This document shows positions 19,031 through 27,816 of a stretch of 64,000 bases of DNA, piece after piece. Source of the DNA: Lysobacteraceae bacterium P (GTDB taxonomy: Bacteria > Pseudomonadota > Gammaproteobacteria > Xanthomonadales > Xanthomonadaceae); contig SCOX01000007.1 in NCBI GenBank assembly GCA_005503055.1, positions 124,001 to 188,000 of the forward strand, in the 5' to 3' direction. The notes under the pieces are model-generated. The model saw only the letters and a program-made list of their open reading frames with translations. It did no database searches and was not told the DNA's origin. Every line of letters begins with the position of its first letter. The first letter of the stretch is position 1. Position numbers and translations under genes: made by a program.

Positions 19031-19987
19031 TCATCCGCGCGTGGGGACTACGTCGAGCGATGCGAGTGCGCGATTGAGCGTGGCGCCTTCGGCGATCGCG
19101 TTGATCTTCGCGGCGTAGGCGGGGTCGGTGGCGTAGCCGGCGCTTTGCAGCGCCTGGGCGAATTGCCGGGTGTCGTTGCCGGCCGCGCGCGCCTGCGCGT
19201 AGCGCGGGTTGTTGAGCAGGCGTGCGTAGTCGTCGAAGCTGGCGCCGACCGAGCCATAGGCGCGGAAGTCGGCGCGTTCGCTCACGCGCGTGCCGCCCAC
19301 GTATTCGTGCGTGGTGGCGTTGACGCGATCGCCGCCCCAGCGCGAGCCGGCCTTGATGCCGAACAGGTTGTGCGAGGTGGCGCCGCCTTCGCGGTTCGCC
19401 AGGCGTCGGCCCCAGCCGGTTTCCAGCGCGGCCTGCGCGACCAGCGCCTTGGGCGAGACGCCCAGTTCCTGCGCGGTGCGTTGCGCGTGCGGCCACACCG
19501 AACGCACGAAGGCTTCCGGGCTGGAGCAGTCGAGTTTGGCGTTGGGATCGCAGTCGGCCGCTGGCGTTTCCACGCGCGGCAGGGCGGGCGCGGCCACGCC
19601 CGGCATCGACACGCCATCGCTGCTGGGCGTGAGCGAGAGCGACATTCCCGATGTGGCCGGATCGAGCGGAAAGCCGCCTTCGGGTGTTACGACCCCGGTG
19701 TTGCCGGTGGCGCCGGTGCTGCGTTCGAGTTGCTGCACGATCATCGGCGCCAGACCCAGCCCGCGGCCTTTCGCCAGTTCGCGCGAAAGCTGCTGGTCGT
19801 ACATGTCGCGATAGGTCGAGTTGTCGCCCATCAGCGGGTCGCCGAAGCTGGCGCTGCGCATCGACTTGACCAGCATCTGCGCGAACTGCGCTTCCAGCTG
19901 CTGCGCCGCGTGTTCCAGGCGCGAACGATCGGCGCGCGGAGTCTGCGTCGAGGACAGCGGCTGGTCGGTGGCGCGGCGCAGGTGCAT
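19031..19987 (-). CDS. flgJ: Flagellar rod-capping protein/peptidoglycan hydrolase FlgJ
   Basis: A two-domain FlgJ of 318 residues. The N-terminal rod-binding domain (LEAQFAQMLVKSMRSASFG ... DMYDQQLSREL) is joined by a Pro/Ala linker to a C-terminal glucosaminidase-type muramidase domain (VAQAALETGWGRR with the catalytic Glu, NLFGIKAGSRWGG, RAYGSVGASFDDYARLL). It caps the rod and opens the peptidoglycan in the periplasm. A sigma-54-like site lies just upstream, after a palindromic repeat. Confidence 0.96.
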   Translation of the reverse strand: MHLRRATDQPLSSTQTPRADRSRLEHAAQQLEAQFAQMLVKSMRSASFGDPLMGDNSTYRDMYDQQLSRELAKGRGLGLAPMIVQQLERSTGATGNTGVVTPEGGFPLDPATSGMSLSLTPSSDGVSMPGVAAPALPRVETPAADCDPNAKLDCSSPEAFVRSVWPHAQRTAQELGVSPKALVAQAALETGWGRRLANREGGATSHNLFGIKAGSRWGGDRVNATTHEYVGGTRVSERADFRAYGSVGASFDDYARLLNNPRYAQARAAGNDTRQFAQALQSAGYATDPAYAAKINAIAEGATLNRALASLDVVPTRG

Positions 19988-19999
19988 GGCAGGGTCAAG

Positions 20000-20014
20000 G
20001 CAAGAGCCGTGCCT
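20000..20014 (-). promoter_or_regulatory. Possible sigma-54 promoter of flgJ-flgK-flgL
   Basis: Minus strand reads AGGCACGGCTCTTGC: the invariant GG and GC and the N5 spacing are right, with one mismatch to TGGCAC. It ends only about 13 bases from the annotated flgJ start, which leaves little leader and lowers confidence. Confidence 0.5.
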
Positions 20015-20027
20015 GCGGAAGACGGCG

Positions 20028-20063
20028 TAGCCCGGGTGCGCTTCGCTTACCCGCGCTACGGTT
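20028..20063. repeat. Palindromic repeat, TAGCCCGGGT type, between flgI and flgJ
   Basis: GTAGCCCGGGTGCGCTTCGC followed by TTACCCGCGCTACG forms a long imperfect hairpin. The same family recurs at about 6909-6940, 25760-25850 and 50357-50385, so it is a dispersed palindromic element. Confidence 0.7.
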
Positions 20064-20080
20064 AGGAGTGTCGGCCGGCA

Positions 20081-21331
20081 TCAGATCACCTCGAGCTCTG
20101 CCCGCAGCGCGCCGGCGCGCTTGAGCGCTTCCAGTATCGCCACGATATCGCCCGGTGCGGCGCCGACGGCATTCACCGCGCGCACGATCTGCTCCAGCGA
20201 CGTGCCGCCCTGGAACAGGAACATGCGGCCACCGTCCTGGCTGGCTTCGACCGTCGACTGCGGCGTGACCACGGTGTTGCCGCGGCCGAATTCGTTGGGC
20301 TGGCTGACCTGCGTGTTCTCGGAGATCGACACCGTCAGCGAGCCGTGCGACACCGCCGCCGGCAGCACGCTGACCTGGCCGCCCATCACCACCGTGCCGG
20401 TGCGCGAATTGACGATGACCTTGGCCGCCGCGGCGCCCGGGCTCACGTCCAGCGACTCCAGGCGTGCCAGGAAACCGACGCGGTCGCCGTCGGCGGGCGG
20501 CATCACCTCGATGGTGACCGCGTCGACCGCGCGCGCGCGTCCATTGCCGAAGGCGGCGTTGACCGCATCGACGATGTGCGAGGCGGTCGTGAAGTCGGCT
20601 TCGTGCAGGTTCAGCGTGACGTTGCCCGACGGTGCGGCACCGGCGACGGAGCGTTCCACGATCGCGCCGTTGGGAATGCGTCCGCCGTTGGGTGCGTTGA
20701 CCGAGATGCGCGAGCCATCCTTGCCCGACGCGCCGAAGCCCGACACGACCAGGCTGCCTTGCGCGATCGCGTAGACCTGTCCGTCGGCACCGCGCAGCGG
20801 CGCCATCAGGAGGCTGCCACCGCGCAGCGAACCGGCGTTGCCGATCGAGGACACGGTGACGTCGATCGGCTGGCCCGGCTTGGCGAAGGGCGGCAGTTCG
20901 GCGTGGATGGCGACGGCGGCCACGTTCTTGAGCTGCGGATTCACGCCCGGCGGAATGCTGACCCCGAGCTGGTCGAGCATCGTCTTCAGGCTCTGCACGG
21001 TGAAAGGCGTCTGGCTGGTGCGATCGCCGCTGCCGTCCAGGCCGACCACCAGGCCGTAACCGACCAGCGGATTGCCGCGCACGCCGGCGACCTGGGCGAG
21101 GTCCTTGATGCGTTCGGCGTGGGCGGGCAGGGCGGTGCCGAGCGCGATCAGCGCGAAGGCCGCGACCTTCAGTGAAGCCGTCATCCCGGCGCACGCCGGG
21201 ACCCAGGCCCGCAGCGTCTGAAGAAGACTCGCGGCGACGTCGGACGCGCTTGGCCTGGGTCCCGGCCTGCGCCGGGATGACGATGAAAGGGACATGCCCG
21301 CGAACGAGGGGCGCAGCAAACGGATGTTCAT
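20081..21331 (-). CDS. flgI: Flagellar P-ring protein FlgI, with a repeat inserted in its signal peptide region
   Basis: FlgI forms the periplasmic P ring around the rod. The mature part from [20 protein letters not shown] to the C-terminus is normal and complete. The 5' end is odd: the start at 21331 has a strong AGGAGG 4 bases upstream, but between [10 protein letters not shown] and the hydrophobic core ([17 protein letters not shown]) lies about 40 residues encoded by an inverted REP pair (21179-21282), in frame. Either the signal peptide n-region is greatly extended, or translation begins at an ATG inside the repeat (21184, giving [16 protein letters not shown], a good signal peptide but no ribosome site). 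The gene starts 9 bp after flgH. Confidence 0.93.
   Translation of the reverse strand: MNIRLLRPSFAGMSLSSSSRRRPGPRPSASDVAASLLQTLRAWVPACAGMTASLKVAAFALIALGTALPAHAERIKDLAQVAGVRGNPLVGYGLVVGLDGSGDRTSQTPFTVQSLKTMLDQLGVSIPPGVNPQLKNVAAVAIHAELPPFAKPGQPIDVTVSSIGNAGSLRGGSLLMAPLRGADGQVYAIAQGSLVVSGFGASGKDGSRISVNAPNGGRIPNGAIVERSVAGAAPSGNVTLNLHEADFTTASHIVDAVNAAFGNGRARAVDAVTIEVMPPADGDRVGFLARLESLDVSPGAAAAKVIVNSRTGTVVMGGQVSVLPAAVSHGSLTVSISENTQVSQPNEFGRGNTVVTPQSTVEASQDGGRMFLFQGGTSLEQIVRAVNAVGAAPGDIVAILEALKRAGALRAELEVI
21179..21282. repeat. Inverted REP pair inside flgI
   Basis: Arms 21179-21209 and 21252-21282 are 31-bp inverted copies with a single mismatch (CGTCATCCCGGCGCACGCCG...), each itself palindromic, separated by 42 bases. 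The total length is compatible with an in-frame insertion into the signal-peptide coding region. Confidence 0.9.
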
Positions 21332-21340
21332 ACGCCCTCC

Positions 21341-22024
21341 TCAGTACGGGTAGATAGCGGAATTGAAGAACCGTCCCAACCAGCCCATCGCGTTGGAACG
21401 CGCCAGCGTGCCGCGCCCGCCATAGACGATGCGCGCATCGCCGACGCGGTCGGACGAAATGCGGTTGTCGGGACCGATATCGGCCGTGCGCACGATTCCT
21501 TGAACCTGGATCAGCTCGTCGCCCTGGTTCAGGCGCACCTGCTTCTCGCCGCGTACCAGCAGGTTGCCGTTGCCCAGGTTCTGCACGACGGTGGCGGTGA
21601 CCGAACCGTTGAGGCGATTGCTCTGCGTGCTGTTGCCCGCGCCCTTGAAGTCGCGCGAGCCTTCCACCGAGGCTTCCAGGATCGCGTTGCCCTTGTAGGT
21701 GATGGGCACGCCGGCGATCGTCGGAGCGGCCATGTCGATGCCCGATTCCTTCGTCACCGAAGTGTCGGCCTGCGCGCGCGCGCTGGTGTTCTCGACCAGC
21801 ACGATGGTGACCAGGTCGCCGACATCGCGCGCCTTGTTGTCCTCGAACAGGGTCAGACCGCGGCCGCCGTAGATGGAACCTTCGCTGGACGGCTCGGCGG
21901 GCGCGACCACGGCGGCGGTCGGCGCGGACATCGGCGCGAACGGACGGACGTCGCCGACGACGGCGGCGCAGCCGGACAGCGCGAGCGTCGCGCCGGCCAC
22001 GGTGATTCGCACAAGAGCGTTCAC
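21341..22024 (-). CDS. flgH: Flagellar L-ring lipoprotein FlgH
   Basis: FlgH is the outer-membrane L ring of the basal body. The 227-residue product starts at a GTG 8 bases after the flgG stop, with GAGG suitably upstream, giving MNALVRITVAGATLALSGC: a lipoprotein signal with lipobox LSGC. The family core follows (YGGRGLTLFEDNKARDVGDL ... VRGEKQVRLNQGDELIQVQG). A much longer open frame runs back over flgG and is rejected. Confidence 0.95.
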   Translation of the reverse strand: MNALVRITVAGATLALSGCAAVVGDVRPFAPMSAPTAAVVAPAEPSSEGSIYGGRGLTLFEDNKARDVGDLVTIVLVENTSARAQADTSVTKESGIDMAAPTIAGVPITYKGNAILEASVEGSRDFKGAGNSTQSNRLNGSVTATVVQNLGNGNLLVRGEKQVRLNQGDELIQVQGIVRTADIGPDNRISSDRVGDARIVYGGRGTLARSNAMGWLGRFFNSAIYPY

Positions 22025-22032
22025 GACGGGCC

Positions 22033-22818
22033 TCAGAGGTTGTTGTTGAGGAAGCCGAGCATCGAGTCGGTGGTAGAGATCGCCTTGGCGTTGGTCTCGT
22101 ACGCACGCTGGGTCTCGATCATCGACACCAGTTCTTCCACGACGTTGACGTTGGAGCCTTCCAGCTGCCCCTGCGCGAGCTGGCCGACGCCGTTGGTGCC
22201 GGGCGCGCCGGTCTGCGCCGGGCCGCTGGCGCCGGTCTCGACGAACAAGTTGCCGCCGATGGCCTGCAGGCCCGAGGGGTTCACGAAATCGGCCAGCGTC
22301 AGCGCGCCGACCTGCACGTCCTCGGCCTGGCCCTGCAACTTCACCGACACGGTGCCGTCCGCGCCGATGGTCACGCCCTGCGTGCCTTCGGGGAACTGGA
22401 TGCCCGGCTGCACGGGGTAACCGGAACTGGTCACCAGTTCGCCCTGCGGACTGCGCTTGAAGCTGCCGTCGCGGGTGTAGGCGGTGCTGCCGTCGGGCAT
22501 GAGCACTTCGAAGAAACCGCGGCCGTCGATGGCCACGTCGAGCGCGCCGCCGGTGACGGCCAGGTTGCCTTGCGAGAACTCCTTCGCCGTCGCCGCCACG
22601 CGCACGCCGGTGCCGGTGGACAGGCCCGTGGGCGACTGGGTCTGTTCGGACGTGGCGCCGCCGGGCTGGCGGATGGTCTGGTACAGCAGGTCCTGGAACT
22701 CCGCGCGGTCGCGCTTGAAGCCCGTCGTGTTGACGTTGGACAGATTGTTCGAGATCACCGCCATGCGCGTCTGCTGCGCGTCGAGGCCGGTCTTGGCGAT
22801 CCATAGAGCCTGGGTCAT
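22033..22818 (-). CDS. flgG: Flagellar distal rod protein FlgG
   Basis: FlgG builds the distal rod. At 261 residues it is the family's usual length, with the N-terminal [19 protein letters not shown] ... [20 protein letters not shown] and the C-terminal [20 protein letters not shown], both diagnostic. It lies upstream of flgH (8 bp gap) and downstream of flgF across 95 bp that include a small REP-type palindrome. Confidence 0.97.
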   Translation of the reverse strand: MTQALWIAKTGLDAQQTRMAVISNNLSNVNTTGFKRDRAEFQDLLYQTIRQPGGATSEQTQSPTGLSTGTGVRVAATAKEFSQGNLAVTGGALDVAIDGRGFFEVLMPDGSTAYTRDGSFKRSPQGELVTSSGYPVQPGIQFPEGTQGVTIGADGTVSVKLQGQAEDVQVGALTLADFVNPSGLQAIGGNLFVETGASGPAQTGAPGTNGVGQLAQGQLEGSNVNVVEELVSMIETQRAYETNAKAISTTDSMLGFLNNNL

Positions 22819-22877
22819 GGCGGTTTCCTCTTGAAGCGTGGGCGCTGAAGCGGTGGAGCGAAGCGTGTCCGGATTCC

Positions 22878-22904
22878 GTCATTCCAGCTTTCGTTGGAAT
22901 GACG
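22878..22904. repeat. REP palindrome between flgF and flgG
   Basis: GTCATTCCAGCTTTCGTTGG followed by AATGACG: a single palindromic unit of the same family as the clusters near 10.6, 28 and 32 kb. It could form a hairpin in the flgF-flgG transcript. Confidence 0.7.
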
Positions 22905-22913
22905 GGTTGTGTG

Positions 22914-23657
22914 TTATCGCGAAGCGAGCAACGAATTGGCGCTGCGCGCGTTCTCGTCAACGCTCTGCAAGACGCGTACCTGCATCTCGAAGGCGCGTGC
23001 GGTCTGGATCATCTGCACCAGCATCGAGGTCGCCTCGACGTTGCTGTTCTCCACCGCGCCAGGCGTGAGCACGTCGCCGGCCGCGGGCGGCGGCGGCTGG
23101 GCGCCGGCCGGGCGCATCAGGCCGTCGTCGCCGCGCACCAGGTCGGCGGTGCGCGACTGCACCACGCCCAGGCGGCCGGCCTCGGCCATGGTGGAAGCGG
23201 GCTGGCCCTGCGGGACGATGGAGATCGTGCCGTCGGCGGCGATGTCCATCGCCTGGAACGGCGGCACCGTGAGCGGCGCACCATCGCTTCCGAGCACCGG
23301 CCGGCCATTGCTGGTCAGCAGGCCGTTGGCGTTCATCGCGAGATTGCCCGCGCGCGTGTAGGCAACGCCGCCCTGGGCGTCCTGCACGGTGAGCCAGCGG
23401 TCCTGGTTGAGCGCCACGTCGAGCGTGTTGCCGGTGTTGAGGATCGCCCCGTGCGCGCCGCTGACGCCGTACGTCTGCGCGGCCGCGGCCACGCGCGAGG
23501 CATGGCCGTTGCCGGTGACGGGCGCGGCGGTGGAGCCGGCGAGCGTCGCCTGGAAACCCACCGTGTTCGCGTTCGCCAGGTTGTGCGACACCGCCGATTG
23601 CGTCTTCAGCGACGTGCTGGCGCCGGTCATGGCGATGTAGAGCGCGCGATCGGTCAT
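22914..23657 (-). CDS. flgF: Flagellar proximal rod protein FlgF
   Basis: FlgF is one of the proximal rod subunits. The 247-residue product begins MTDRALYIAMTGASTSLKTQ, has the rod-family SHNLANANTVGFQATLAG motif and the C-terminal ATSMLVQMIQTARAFEMQ. It is placed between flgE and flgG as usual. Confidence 0.96.
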   Translation of the reverse strand: MTDRALYIAMTGASTSLKTQSAVSHNLANANTVGFQATLAGSTAAPVTGNGHASRVAAAAQTYGVSGAHGAILNTGNTLDVALNQDRWLTVQDAQGGVAYTRAGNLAMNANGLLTSNGRPVLGSDGAPLTVPPFQAMDIAADGTISIVPQGQPASTMAEAGRLGVVQSRTADLVRGDDGLMRPAGAQPPPPAAGDVLTPGAVENSNVEATSMLVQMIQTARAFEMQVRVLQSVDENARSANSLLASR

Positions 23658-23689
23658 GGCACGGACCTCCTATGTCATCTCGGTCCGCG

Positions 23690-24913
23690 TCAGCGGATGT
23701 TGATGATCGTCTGGGTGACCTGGTCCTGCGTCGAGATCATCTGCGCGTTGGCCTGGAAGTTGCGCTGCGCGGTGATCATGTTGACCAGCTGTTCGGTGAG
23801 ATCGACCGTGGACGCTTCCAGCGCGCCCGACTGCAGCACGCCGAAGTCCGCCGTGTCCGGCGCACCCGTGCGCGGCGTGCCGGAGGAATAGGTCTCGGCC
23901 CACACGTTGTTGCCCTGCGGCGCCAGGCCCTGCGGGTTGGTGAAAGTGGTCAGCGCGATCTGGCCCAGCGGCTGGTCGACGCCGTTGGAGTAACGCGCGT
24001 ACACCACGCCGGTGGGGTCGATGTCGATTTCGTTGAGCTTGCCGGCCGCGTAACCGTCCGGGTTGATGTCGCGCAGCGCGAACGCCGAGCCGTACTGCGC
24101 TGAGCCGGACAGGTTCAGCGTCAGGTTCATGACGCCCGCGCCGGTCGGCGGGTTGAATGGAGCCAGCGTGATCTGGCCGCTGGCCGGCGCGATCAGCGCG
24201 CCGGAGTTGTTGAACTGCAGCGTCGTCGGCGCGCCCACGGCGGTGCCGTCGATGAAGTTGTGCACCTGCCATTCGTTGGCGTTGGCGGTCTTCACGAAGT
24301 ACGAGGTCTGCGTATGGCCGACACCCAGCGAGTCGTACACCGTCACGCCGCCCGAGGAATGGCTGTAGGTGTTGGTGTCGGTCGGGTCGAACGGCGCCAC
24401 CGTCGGCTGCGTGGCATTGCCCGGCAGCGTGACCTGCATGTCGACATTGGTGGATGCCTGCGGCGGGCTGGTGGTGGTCAGCAACTGCAGGTCGACCAAA
24501 CGGCCCACGTCGAAACCGTTGCCATTGGCGTTGGGCGCGAACACCTGCAGGCGCTTGCCGTCGGGCGTGCCGATGAAGCCGTTGGGGTCGGGCTGGAAGT
24601 TGCCCGCGCGGCTGTACACGCGCGCGCCGTTGTCGTTGAGGACGAAGAACCCCTCGCCGTCGATCGCCACGTCCATGCCGCGGCCCGTCGGATCGATGTT
24701 GCCCTGCGAGAACTGCTGGGCGACGTTGCTCAGCTTCACGCCCGAACCGATCGCGTTGCGCGACAGACCGTAGGACGTGGAGGAGAACAGGTCGGCGAAC
24801 TCGGCGCGCGATTCCTTGAAGCCGGTCGTGTTGACGTTGGCGATGTTGTTCGCCGTGACGTTCAGGTCGGCGTTGGCGGCGTTGATGCCGGACAGCGAAG
24901 TGTTGAAGCCCAT
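23690..24913 (-). CDS. flgE: Flagellar hook protein FlgE
   Basis: FlgE polymerises into the hook. The 407-residue product has the N-terminal MGFNTSLSGINAANADLNVT ... [20 protein letters not shown] and the C-terminal EQLVNMITAQRNFQANAQMI, with beta-rich surface domains between. It follows flgD after 67 bp. Confidence 0.97.
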   Translation of the reverse strand: MGFNTSLSGINAANADLNVTANNIANVNTTGFKESRAEFADLFSSTSYGLSRNAIGSGVKLSNVAQQFSQGNIDPTGRGMDVAIDGEGFFVLNDNGARVYSRAGNFQPDPNGFIGTPDGKRLQVFAPNANGNGFDVGRLVDLQLLTTTSPPQASTNVDMQVTLPGNATQPTVAPFDPTDTNTYSHSSGGVTVYDSLGVGHTQTSYFVKTANANEWQVHNFIDGTAVGAPTTLQFNNSGALIAPASGQITLAPFNPPTGAGVMNLTLNLSGSAQYGSAFALRDINPDGYAAGKLNEIDIDPTGVVYARYSNGVDQPLGQIALTTFTNPQGLAPQGNNVWAETYSSGTPRTGAPDTADFGVLQSGALEASTVDLTEQLVNMITAQRNFQANAQMISTQDQVTQTIINIR

Positions 24914-24980
24914 GAGGTGTTCTCCGGAGAGAGGAAGCGTCCGTCCCGCGACCGGGAAGGAGGTCGGGGTGAGGTCGGAA

Positions 24981-25643
24981 TCAGCGGATGCGCAGCACGT
25001 AGTCCATGGGCGCGGTGCCCAGTCCTGCCAGGTCGAGGAACACGCCGTCGCTGCCGACGGTGACGCTGTCCACGCGCGCTTCGACGTAGGTGCTCAGATC
25101 TTTCTTGGCATCGCCCGAGCCGAACGTGGCGGCCACGCCGTAGGTGCCGGCGGGAAGACGCTTGCCGTCCGCGTCCTTGCCGTCCCATTCGAAGGACACC
25201 TCGCCGGCCTTGTCGGCCTGCACGGTGAACTTGCGCACGCTCTGGCCGTTGGCGTCGGTGACCTCGAAGGTGACCGTGCCCGAATCGGGCGCGGCGACCA
25301 CGCCGTTGACGTTGCCTTCCGCGCCGAGCGTCATCTTGGCCGAAGGCACCAGCACGTTACGGCCGACGAGCGCCGCGCCGCGCAGCATCTGGTCGGTGGC
25401 GAGCGAGGAACCGAAGCCGTCCATCGACGACTGCAGGCCCTGGATGCCCTGTACCGTCGAGAACTGCGCGAGCTGGCCGAGGAACTCGCTGTTCTGCATC
25501 GGATTCAGCGGGTCCTGGTGCTGCAATTGCTCGGTCATCAGGCGCAGGAAATCGGCCTGTCCGAGCGAGTCGGTTTTCTTCTTCGTGTCGCTGCCGGCGG
25601 CGTTGGCGCCCAGGCTGGTGGCGAAGTCGGAGATGGAGGTCAT
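24981..25643 (-). CDS. flgD: Hook capping/scaffold protein FlgD
   Basis: FlgD is the temporary cap that lets FlgE assemble. The 220-residue product starts MTSISDFATSLGANAAG, contains the conserved DFLRLMTEQLQHQDPLNPMQ and EFLGQLAQFSTVQGI, then Ig-like domains (DGKRLPAGTYGVAATFGSG). The frame stays open 58 codons upstream, but that part is repeat-rich intergenic sequence and the chosen start fits the family. Confidence 0.96.
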   Translation of the reverse strand: MTSISDFATSLGANAAGSDTKKKTDSLGQADFLRLMTEQLQHQDPLNPMQNSEFLGQLAQFSTVQGIQGLQSSMDGFGSSLATDQMLRGAALVGRNVLVPSAKMTLGAEGNVNGVVAAPDSGTVTFEVTDANGQSVRKFTVQADKAGEVSFEWDGKDADGKRLPAGTYGVAATFGSGDAKKDLSTYVEARVDSVTVGSDGVFLDLAGLGTAPMDYVLRIR

Positions 25644-25759
25644 TGGAGTCTCGATGTTCCGGCGAATACGTAACCCGGGCAGGACCAGCGGCCGCTTCCG
25701 GCGCGTGTGACAGCGGCGTCGGGCGCGCGCCGCCTGCGCAGAACGCGGACGGCGCTGCG

Positions 25760-25850
25760 CGTAGCCCGGGCAAGTCCGAAGGTCGCACCCGGGGTGAACG
25801 TGTCCGGATGCGAGCAAACCCCGGGTGCGCCGTGCTTACCCGGGCTTCGG
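25760..25850. repeat. Palindromic TAGCCCGGG-type repeats between flgC and flgD
   Basis: Two facing palindromic segments (GTAGCCCGGGCAAGTCC... and ...TGCTTACCCGGGCTTCG) lie in the 244-base flgC-flgD gap, with ACCCGGGGT/ACCCCGGGTGC arms between. In the mRNA this would fold strongly and may lower expression of genes after flgC. Nothing else was seen in the gap. Confidence 0.65.
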
Positions 25851-25887
25851 CCATGGCGGTTTTCGACAGGCCTGCGCGTAGTCACGA

Positions 25888-26295
25888 TCAGCGGCCCATG
25901 TTCAAGGTCGACAACGCCAGTTCCTTGGCGCTGTTGAACACCTCGACGTTGGCCTGGTAGCTGCGCGAGGCGGAAATGAGGTCGACCATCTGCGCGACCG
26001 GATCCACCGCGGGCGCGTACACGTAGCCCTGCGCGTCGGCGAGCGGATGGCCGGGCTCGTAACGCTTGAGCGGCGCGTCGTTGCTTTCGCGCACTTCCAC
26101 CACGTTGACGCCCGCGAGCGCCGGATCGCCCGGCACGCCCTCGGCGCGGAACACCGGCTGCTTGGCGCGGTAGACGGCATCGGGATTGCCGGCGACCGAA
26201 TCGGCATTGGCCAGGTTGGAGGCGATGGTCGACAGACGCACCGACTGCGCGTTCATCGCCGAACCGGCGACGTCGAAGATGGGAAGGTTGCTCAT
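25888..26295 (-). CDS. flgC: Flagellar proximal rod protein FlgC
   Basis: A 135-residue rod subunit with the characteristic N-terminus MSNLPIFDVAGSAMNAQSVR, STIASNLANADSV and the C-terminal VDLISASRSYQANVEVFN. It follows flgB after 12 bp. Confidence 0.97.
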   Translation of the reverse strand: MSNLPIFDVAGSAMNAQSVRLSTIASNLANADSVAGNPDAVYRAKQPVFRAEGVPGDPALAGVNVVEVRESNDAPLKRYEPGHPLADAQGYVYAPAVDPVAQMVDLISASRSYQANVEVFNSAKELALSTLNMGR

Positions 26296-26307
26296 GCGCG
26301 CGCGCCC

Positions 26308-26670
26308 TTATTGACCCGTGATCGCGGTGAGCATTCCGCGCACCTTGGATTCGACGAAGGTGAGCGAGGCGCGGTACTCCAGCGCCGCCTGTGCGAACAG
26401 CGCGTGCTCGCGCTCGCCGTCCACGGTGTTGCCATCGACGCTGGGCTGGCCGGACGGCCGCGCGTAGCGCGCGCCCTGCGCGGCCGAGCCGATCGCATCG
26501 CCGCCGGCAGCGCCGTCGGGCTGCAACGCCGAGCGCAGGGCCGTGGTGAAGTCCAGGTCCTGTGCCTTGAAGTCGGGCGTGTCGGCGTTGGCCAGGTTGG
26601 CCGACAGCAACTGCAGCCGCTGCTCTCGCAGGGCCAGCGCGGTGCCGTGGATGCCAAGGAAGTCGGACAT
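26308..26670 (-). CDS. flgB: Flagellar proximal rod protein FlgB
   Basis: First gene of the flgBCDEFGHIJKL run; FlgB is the most membrane-proximal rod subunit after FliE. The 120-residue product starts MSDFLGIHGTALALREQRL, contains LLSANLANADTPDFKAQDLD and ends YRASLTFVESKVRGMLTAI, all typical. The frame remains open 29 codons upstream, but that segment encodes repeat sequence and includes the promoter, so I use the internal Met. A sigma-54 site lies 33-47 bases upstream. Confidence 0.97.
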   Translation of the reverse strand: MSDFLGIHGTALALREQRLQLLSANLANADTPDFKAQDLDFTTALRSALQPDGAAGGDAIGSAAQGARYARPSGQPSVDGNTVDGEREHALFAQAALEYRASLTFVESKVRGMLTAITGQ

Positions 26671-26702
26671 GACGCCTCCGGGGTCGGGTTCCCGGAGGAG
26701 AG

Positions 26703-26717
26703 GCAAGGGGCGTGCCA
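26703..26717 (-). promoter_or_regulatory. Sigma-54 (-24/-12) promoter of the flgB operon
   Basis: Minus strand reads TGGCACGCCCCTTGC, a perfect TGGCAC-N5-TTGC site, nearly identical to the one before fliE. It lies between the cheV end and flgB, directly beside a heptad-repeat arm. Confidence 0.9.
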
Positions 26718-26726
26718 GAAGGGGCG

Positions 26727-26810
26727 GGATTCGTGATTCGGGATTGGTGATTCGCAAAGGCGGGCGCTCTTGCTCCTGCGAATCCCTAGCCCCGAATCCC
26801 CATTCCCCGC
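26727..26810. repeat. Inverted GGGATTC heptad element between cheV and flgB
   Basis: GGGATTC-type heptads (26728-26755) face GAATCCC-type heptads (26780-26808) around a GCGGGCGCTCTTGCTCC spacer. The right arm ends one base before the cheV stop codon. The pair would fold into a hairpin of about 35 bp with mismatches. Confidence 0.8.
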
Positions 26811-26811
26811 T

Positions 26812-27738
26812 TCAGGACAGCGAATTCACCCGCGCCGTAACCCGCTGCGCCAGCTCGTGTTCGGAGTACTTGGGCACGAAGTCGTCCGCGCCCACGCGTT
26901 CGACCATCGCCTGGTTGAAAACGCCCGACAGGGAGGTGTGCAGCAGCACGAACAGCCCGCGCAGGGCCGGATCGCGTCGGATTTCCGTCGTCAGGGTGTA
27001 GCCGTCCATGGCGGGCATCTCGATGTCGGAAATCACCATGGCGTAGCGCTGGTGCGGGACGGTGCCACCGGCGGCCAGGGCTTGCAGGTGTTCCAGCGCC
27101 TGGCGGCCGTCCGACAGCAGGGTCGCGCCCAGGCCGAGTTGTTCCAGCACCAGGCGGATCTGGTTGCGCGCCACGCGCGAGTCGTCCACGACCAGCACTT
27201 CGCGGGGCGCGCCGGGTTTGGCGGCGGTGAGCGGGGCGATTTGGTCGGCGTCGCTGGCACGCGGCGCGGATTCGGCCAGGACGCTTTCCACGTCGATCAG
27301 CTGGATCAGCTCGCCGTGGTGGCGGGTCACGCCGGTGAGGTAGTGCTGTTCGGCGCCGTGTTCCGGAGGCGGGTGGATGTCCTCCACCGCGATGTTGACG
27401 ATGCGGTCCACCGCCGAGACCAGGAAGCCCTGGACGGAGCGGTTGAATTCGGTGACCACGAGGTACTTCGGTTCGGCCGACGATCCGTCGCCGTGGCCGA
27501 TCGCGCGCGCCAGGTCCAGCACCGGGATGCTGCGGCCGCGCACGTCGGCCGCGCCGCTGAAGGCGCGCGGCAGTTGCGGCAGGGTGAACAGCGGCGGCCG
27601 CGGCAGCACTTCCTGCACCTTGAAGACGTTCACGCCAAAAAGCTGACGCGTGCCCAGGCGGAACAGCAGCAGGGCCAGCCGGTTGTGGCCGGCCAGGCGT
27701 GTGCGTTGGTCGATGCGGTCGAGCAGGTCCTGACTCAT
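26812..27738 (-). CDS. cheV: Chemotaxis coupling protein CheV
   Basis: CheV couples chemoreceptors to CheA and carries its own receiver domain. The 308-residue product has an N-terminal CheW-like domain (NRLALLLFRLGTRQLFGVNV, GRSIPVLDLARAIG) and a C-terminal receiver (VLVVDDSRVARNQIRLVLE, phosphoacceptor in MVISDIEMPAMDGY, Lys in FVPKYSEHE). I start at MSQDLLDRIDQRTRLAG; the longer frame is low-complexity upstream sequence. A sigma-54-like site lies 64 bases upstream, so it is likely part of the RpoN flagellar regulon. Confidence 0.95.
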   Translation of the reverse strand: MSQDLLDRIDQRTRLAGHNRLALLLFRLGTRQLFGVNVFKVQEVLPRPPLFTLPQLPRAFSGAADVRGRSIPVLDLARAIGHGDGSSAEPKYLVVTEFNRSVQGFLVSAVDRIVNIAVEDIHPPPEHGAEQHYLTGVTRHHGELIQLIDVESVLAESAPRASDADQIAPLTAAKPGAPREVLVVDDSRVARNQIRLVLEQLGLGATLLSDGRQALEHLQALAAGGTVPHQRYAMVISDIEMPAMDGYTLTTEIRRDPALRGLFVLLHTSLSGVFNQAMVERVGADDFVPKYSEHELAQRVTARVNSLS

Positions 27739-27801
27739 GGTCGGGTTGTCGGCAGGGCGGGGTAGGACTTGAGTCGGTGGGGGTGGTTCGTGGCGGTGGG
27801 A

Positions 27802-27816
27802 GCAAGCTTTGTGCCG
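27802..27816 (-). promoter_or_regulatory. Probable sigma-54 promoter of cheV
   Basis: Minus strand reads CGGCACAAAGCTTGC: invariant GG and GC and N5 spacing correct, one mismatch to TGGCAC. It sits about 64 bases upstream of cheV, in reasonable position. Confidence 0.65.

Noticed and set aside
21341-22960. A 539-codon frame ending in FlgH
   Set aside because: The first part is an out-of-frame reading of flgG; FlgH proper starts at the GTG at 22024 with its lipobox.
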